DNA of 64,000 nt from Hymenobacter coccineus (lineage in GTDB: Bacteria; Bacteroidota; Bacteroidia; Cytophagales; Hymenobacteraceae): the NCBI RefSeq assembly GCF_001816125.1, contig NZ_MDZA01000111.1:87638-151637 (forward strand). The letters run 5' to 3'. This document shows positions 61,001 to 64,000 of this stretch, piece after piece (the first letter of the stretch is position 1; each line of letters begins with the position of its first letter). The notes beneath the pieces are model-generated. The model made no database searches, was not told the DNA's origin, and saw nothing but the letters and a program-made list of their open reading frames with translations. A program made the translations under genes and the position numbers.

Positions 61001-61408
61001 ATGCGCTTATCCCTACCCCTTGCTGCCCTTACGCTCTGCGCACTGACCAGCTGCAAGCACGACGCCGACGCGCCGCAGTGCTACGCGGGCACCGTGCTGG
61101 GGTCCAGCTGCTACGACGGCGTCATCATCAACGTGGACGCCCAGTACCCGATTGGCCAACCCGCCGACTACGGATTTGCACCCGGCGACTCCACCCGGCT
61201 TACCTACCAGAACGTCATTGGGGCCCTCAACAGCAGCGAGTTGGCCCAGCTCAGCAAGCCGGGGCAACGCATCTATTTTACCTGCACCGGCGATGTGCAG
61301 GGATTCAGCAACTTTAGCTTTTGCAACCACATGGGCATTGCCCTCCTTAAGCACCACGTGGTGCTGACCAGCTTTTCGGCCACGCCCTGCGGCCCGGCCA
61401 CGCCGTAG
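61001..61408 (+). CDS. Cysteine-rich lipoprotein, copy 2 of a pair
   Basis: A 135-residue protein, signal MRLSLPLAALTLCALTSC (lipobox Cys at residue 18). It shares CKHDAD, YAGTVLGSSCYDG, NVDAQYPIGQP, GQRIYFTCTGD and SFSATPC with copy 1, at similar spacing, so the genes are tandem duplicates. The centre (FAPGDSTRLTYQNVIGALNS) has diverged. The start is chosen at 61001, because the longer frame from 60878 overlaps copy 1. Function unknown. Confidence 0.72.
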   Translation: MRLSLPLAALTLCALTSCKHDADAPQCYAGTVLGSSCYDGVIINVDAQYPIGQPADYGFAPGDSTRLTYQNVIGALNSSELAQLSKPGQRIYFTCTGDVQGFSNFSFCNHMGIALLKHHVVLTSFSATPCGPATP

Positions 61409-61418
61409 CCGTGGGCCC

Positions 61419-61826
61419 CTACCGGGCCGTGCGCAGCCAGGTGCGGGCCTCGGGCACACTGCTGAAAATGCGCATCTCGAAGCTACCGGCAATGCCGCTG
61501 GCCATGGCCTGGGCTGAGAGGGCGGCGAACGACTCGGGGCTGACGACGTGGGCGAAGTGCGTGAGGCCGGCGGCGATGGCGCGGGGCGTCCAGTCCTGGG
61601 CAATCCACTCCACGGCGTGGTCCCAGGGGCCCAGCACGGCGGTGTTGTCGTTCAGCAGGTGCGGGCAGCGGTGCCGGGCAATGACTTCCAGGCCCGCGTT
61701 GGACGCCGCGATGATGCCCCCGCGGGTTTGGTAGCCGAACCACTCGTTGTGCACCAGCTGGTTGGCTGCTTCGTACTCTGCCGTGAAAATGGTTTTTCCG
61801 AAGGCGTTTTTTATCTCTGTTTTCAT
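61419..61826 (-). CDS. STAS/SEC14-domain-like cytoplasmic protein
   Basis: A 135-residue soluble protein from the ATG at 61826. It reads MKTEIKNAFGKTIFTAEYEA, then VLGPWDHAVEWIAQDWTPRA and GLTHFAHVVSPESFAALSAQ. Similar small proteins in Bacteroidota are annotated as STAS/SEC14-like, from fold prediction rather than experiment, and none has a known partner here. It converges on lipoprotein copy 2, with 10 bases between the stops. Confidence 0.65.
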   Translation of the reverse strand: MKTEIKNAFGKTIFTAEYEAANQLVHNEWFGYQTRGGIIAASNAGLEVIARHRCPHLLNDNTAVLGPWDHAVEWIAQDWTPRAIAAGLTHFAHVVSPESFAALSAQAMASGIAGSFEMRIFSSVPEARTWLRTAR

Positions 61827-61856
61827 GCGGGCCGCCGGAATGAGGCGGGAATAAGA

Positions 61857-61864
61857 CAAAGGTA
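61857..61864 (-). promoter_or_regulatory. -7 element upstream of the STAS-like gene
   Basis: On the minus strand TACCTTTG is an exact TAnnTTTG, 30 bases before the ATG at 61826. Confidence 0.45.
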
Positions 61865-61996
61865 ATTCTAAACAAAACGGCCACCCGCCGTGCCCCGGCG
61901 AGTGCCAAACCTGGGTATCCAGACGCAATTCTTTCCTCGGCTAAAGCATTCGGCGCTACCAAAGTAGCGCGCCCGCAACGCCCCTTCCAAAACAAC

Positions 61997-62029
61997 GAAA
62001 GCGGCTGCCCGGGTGGGGCAGTCGCTTTC
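61997..62029 (-). terminator. Terminator after the desaturase gene
   Basis: On the minus strand GAAAGCGACTGCCC pairs with GGGCAGCCGCTTTC and is followed by GTTGTTTTGG. It lies 23 bases past the desaturase stop. Confidence 0.7.
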
Positions 62030-62051
62030 ATTGCGTGCTAGGTTGCAGTGC

Positions 62052-63056
62052 CTAAGCAGTCATCAAATCCTTGTCCGGCACGCTCTGGTCTTTGAGGGTG
62101 GCGGTGCCGCGCTCCTTGCGCATGACGCGCGAGTAGAGGCTGATTTCCTGGTCGAACAGGAATTTAAAGAAGAGCTTGGTGTAGCTGGTGTGGGCCAGCA
62201 GCGGCTCGTAGAACTCGGGCGCTACCTGCTTGAGCTTGGGCAAGTTATTCCACGGAATGCTGGGCATGTCGTGGTGCTCGTTGTGGAAGCCCACGTTCAG
62301 GTTCACGCCGTTCAGGCGGCCGTAGTAGGAGTAGGTTTCCTGGGTGTCGCTCAGGGTGAGGTAGTGCTCCTGAATCCAGCGGGCCCCGAGTGGGTGCAGG
62401 CCCACCGAGAACCAGAAGCTCAGGAACAGGTACAGCAGGGCCGTCCAGCCGAAGAAGTACACCACGGCCACATCAAAAGCCACTTGGGCCGCAATGTTGG
62501 CAAAAACATACTTGTCAACGGTGGCAATTTCGCGGCAGCGAATGGTGCGGATGAGCTGAAACACGGGGAAGAAAAACAGCCAGATGGCCTTGCCAATGCT
62601 GTAGTTCTGGATCAGCTTGGCCTCGTACCAATCGGGCAAATCGGCATCCAGCTCGTGCACGCCCTGGAACACGTGGTGCTTGATGTGGAAGTTTTTGAAG
62701 CTGATGGCCGTGGGGAAAATCGAAGGGAAGTTGGCCAAAATGCCAGTGGCCACGTTCTTCCACAAGCCCTTGAACACCAGGTTGTGGGCCGCCTCGTGAA
62801 TCACCACGAACAGCGTGTGCGAGAAAAACGCGCCCACCAAATACGCCACCGGAATGGTCCAGTACCAGGCCTGGTCGCGCAGGAAGTAGGCGATGAGCAC
62901 CTGCGCCGCTACGCAGCCCGCCCCGATGAGGAAGGTGGCGGGGTTGCGGGTCATGAGCTGCTTCACCTCGGGGTGGGCCCGCACAATCTGGCGGGTGCGC
63001 ACGCGGTGCGGCTCGGTGGCGGTGGCCACGGTAAACGTAGTGGGGGCAGTAGCCAT
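62052..63056 (-). CDS. DES1-like fatty-acid/sphingolipid desaturase
   Basis: A 334-residue membrane di-iron desaturase. Histidine boxes: HEAAH at 87-91, HIKHH at 124-128, HNEHH at 258-262. The protein resembles eukaryotic dihydroceramide delta-4 desaturase along its full length: an N-terminal TRQIVRAHPEVKQLM block, SFKNFHIKHH with HELDADLP after it, then SVGLHPLGARWIQEHY, QETYSYYGRLNG and NVGFHNEHHDMPSIPW. It would act on a sphingoid or acyl chain in the inner membrane; the exact substrate is inference. The ATG at 63056 is preferred: the longer frame (to 63626) overlaps the next gene antisense to its coding sense. Confidence 0.88.
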   Translation of the reverse strand: MATAPTTFTVATATEPHRVRTRQIVRAHPEVKQLMTRNPATFLIGAGCVAAQVLIAYFLRDQAWYWTIPVAYLVGAFFSHTLFVVIHEAAHNLVFKGLWKNVATGILANFPSIFPTAISFKNFHIKHHVFQGVHELDADLPDWYEAKLIQNYSIGKAIWLFFFPVFQLIRTIRCREIATVDKYVFANIAAQVAFDVAVVYFFGWTALLYLFLSFWFSVGLHPLGARWIQEHYLTLSDTQETYSYYGRLNGVNLNVGFHNEHHDMPSIPWNNLPKLKQVAPEFYEPLLAHTSYTKLFFKFLFDQEISLYSRVMRKERGTATLKDQSVPDKDLMTA

Positions 63057-63109
63057 GCGGGATGAGGCAGGAGTAGCGCCGCCGGAAGTGGCGGCGCCAA
63101 GCCGAACTC

Positions 63110-63117
63110 CAAAGCTA
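63110..63117 (-). promoter_or_regulatory. -7 element upstream of the desaturase gene
   Basis: On the minus strand TAGCTTTG is an exact TAnnTTTG, 53 bases before the ATG at 63056. Confidence 0.45.
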
Positions 63118-63159
63118 CACCGAATAGGCCCGGCGGCGGGCCGGCCGCGGGCCGGGGCC

Positions 63160-64000
63160 CTACGGCCGCGGGGCCACTTGCAGGGCCCCGCGCCCCAGGG
63201 CCGGCTGCCTGGCCGCCGACACGCCCTGCGCCACGAGCTGGAAGCGCCCGGCCGCATCGGCGGTGTAGAAGGTAAGCGCGGCCTCGCCAGCGGCGTTGGT
63301 GCGCACGTCGGGGTTCCAGTACAGGGTGCGGTGGCGCGGGTCGGCGGGCGCGGCGGTGGCGGGCTGGGGCCGGTCGTAGCGCGGCTGGTAGAACTGCCGC
63401 GGGCAGGCGTAGCCGTTCGAATACACGGCCAGGATGCCCGGCGCCAGCTCCATGGACGGCTGGTAATTGGGAGCCCCGCGGCGGGTGTACACGGCGATGA
63501 CGCCCCCGGCCGCCCGCGACCCGTAGACGGCCGCTTCGGTGCCCTTGAGCACCTCAATGGCTTCGGCGTCGCGGGCCGGGAAAAAGGACAGCACGTCCTG
63601 GTCCACGGGCAGGCCGTCGAGCACAAACAGCGGCTGGTTGTTGCCCAGCATGGACGAGGGGCCCCGGACCTGCACCACCATATTGGGTTCGGCCCCGGTC
63701 ACGTTCACGCCCGGAATCCGGCCCTGGAGCACCTGGAACAGCGTCAGGTTGGACACGGCCATAAAAGCGGGGTCGTCGAGCCGCAGTACGGTGGCGTTGA
63801 GCGGGTTGTAGATGCGGCGGCTGTCCATCACCACCGCTTTTCTGCCCCGCACGCTCACGTTGCCCAGCAGGATGGTTTTGGATGTGTCGCGGCGGAAGCG
63901 GCGGTCGGCGGCCACCTGGGCCTGGGCCCCGCGCAGGGCCCCGGCCTCGGCGGGCGAGGGCAGGCGGGGGCAGCGGCGGCAGGGCCCCCGGGGCCACGGG
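63160..64000 (-). CDS. TonB-plug-domain surface protein, C-terminal part (cut by window edge)
   Basis: The frame stays open to the window edge. It contains a TonB-type plug: LFQVLQGRIPGVNVTGAEPN, QPLFVLDGLPVDQDV and AIEVLKGTEAAVYGSRAAGG. About 90 residues follow, including RTLYWNPDVRTNAAGEAALT and FYTADAAGRFQLVAQGVSA, which look like an alpha-2-macroglobulin/Ig-like strand rather than a barrel. The protein ends at TGA/TAG near 63160 without a beta-barrel. It is a member of the Bacteroidota proteins that carry a plug domain at the end of a macroglobulin-like chain. A GTG at 63915 is an internal codon, not the start. Confidence 0.7.
   Translation of the reverse strand, partial: PWPRGPCRRCPRLPSPAEAGALRGAQAQVAADRRFRRDTSKTILLGNVSVRGRKAVVMDSRRIYNPLNATVLRLDDPAFMAVSNLTLFQVLQGRIPGVNVTGAEPNMVVQVRGPSSMLGNNQPLFVLDGLPVDQDVLSFFPARDAEAIEVLKGTEAAVYGSRAAGGVIAVYTRRGAPNYQPSMELAPGILAVYSNGYACPRQFYQPRYDRPQPATAAPADPRHRTLYWNPDVRTNAAGEAALTFYTADAAGRFQLVAQGVSAARQPALGRGALQVAPRP

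Noticed and set aside
63056..63626. 190-codon N-terminal extension of the desaturase
   Set aside because: The extension is Pro/Arg/Thr-rich low-complexity sequence antisense-overlapping the plug-protein gene; the enzyme homology begins at the ATG at 63056.
1..64000. CRISPR array, rRNA operon, prophage, integrase or conjugation genes
   Set aside because: No regularly spaced direct repeats, no rRNA sequence and no phage or conjugation proteins were found on reading the window.

Overview
The window reads as a high-GC Bacteroidota chromosome (roughly 65% G+C by eye), most likely Hymenobacter or a close relative. The support is: TonB-dependent receptors, type IX secretion (T9SS) C-terminal sorting domains, DUF2490/DUF6624/Uma2/head-GIN families, several exact copies of the Bacteroidota -7 promoter element (TAnnTTTG), and almost no Shine-Dalgarno sequences. 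The genus is an inference from gene content and codon use.

Layout. 1-13 kb: mixed housekeeping and surface genes (NDH-2, an RsbQ-like hydrolase, a ModE-like regulator beside a TonB receptor, a DMT exporter, an AraC/SDR pair), plus a frameshifted DUF2490 gene and a zinc-ribbon gene with an internal amber codon. 13.9-25.7 kb: a nine-gene nucleotide cluster on the minus strand, transcribed pyrF-pyrE-purSL-purQ-purC/E-purD-purN-purF-purM. It contains a PurC-PurE fusion whose PurE half looks like the CO2-using class II enzyme of animals. 25.9-31.3 kb: a possible small RNA and 53-codon ORF, a decayed T9SS surface-protein gene carrying a 145-bp MITE-like insertion, and an NtrC-type regulator. 31.5-35 kb: an srsABC-like type III polyketide locus (flavoprotein, type III PKS split by a one-base frameshift, methyltransferase). 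35.5-51.6 kb: HDAC-like deacetylase, tRNA-Val, MscS channel, thioesterase, frameshifted GMC oxidase, aldehyde dehydrogenase, PAP2 phosphatase and tandem pairs of small lipoproteins. 51.6-54.4 kb: an AT-rich accessory island with a glycosyltransferase and an IS5-family element. 54.5-64 kb: pseudouridine synthase, cold-shock-domain protein, a deletion scar joining two gene fragments, a surface metallopeptidase-like giant, another lipoprotein pair, a DES1-like sphingolipid desaturase and a partial TonB-plug protein.

Two features run through the whole window. Many long, nearly perfect inverted repeats of different sequence families sit between genes. At least eight reading-frame breaks all fit loss of a single base, mostly in G/C runs; this could be real decay or a sequencing artefact, so the genes called pseudogene here may be intact in the living strain. 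No single stretch is an obvious new defence or mobile system. The strongest leads are the PurC-PurE fusion, the polyketide locus, the DES1-like desaturase, the MITE, and the palindromic repeat families.
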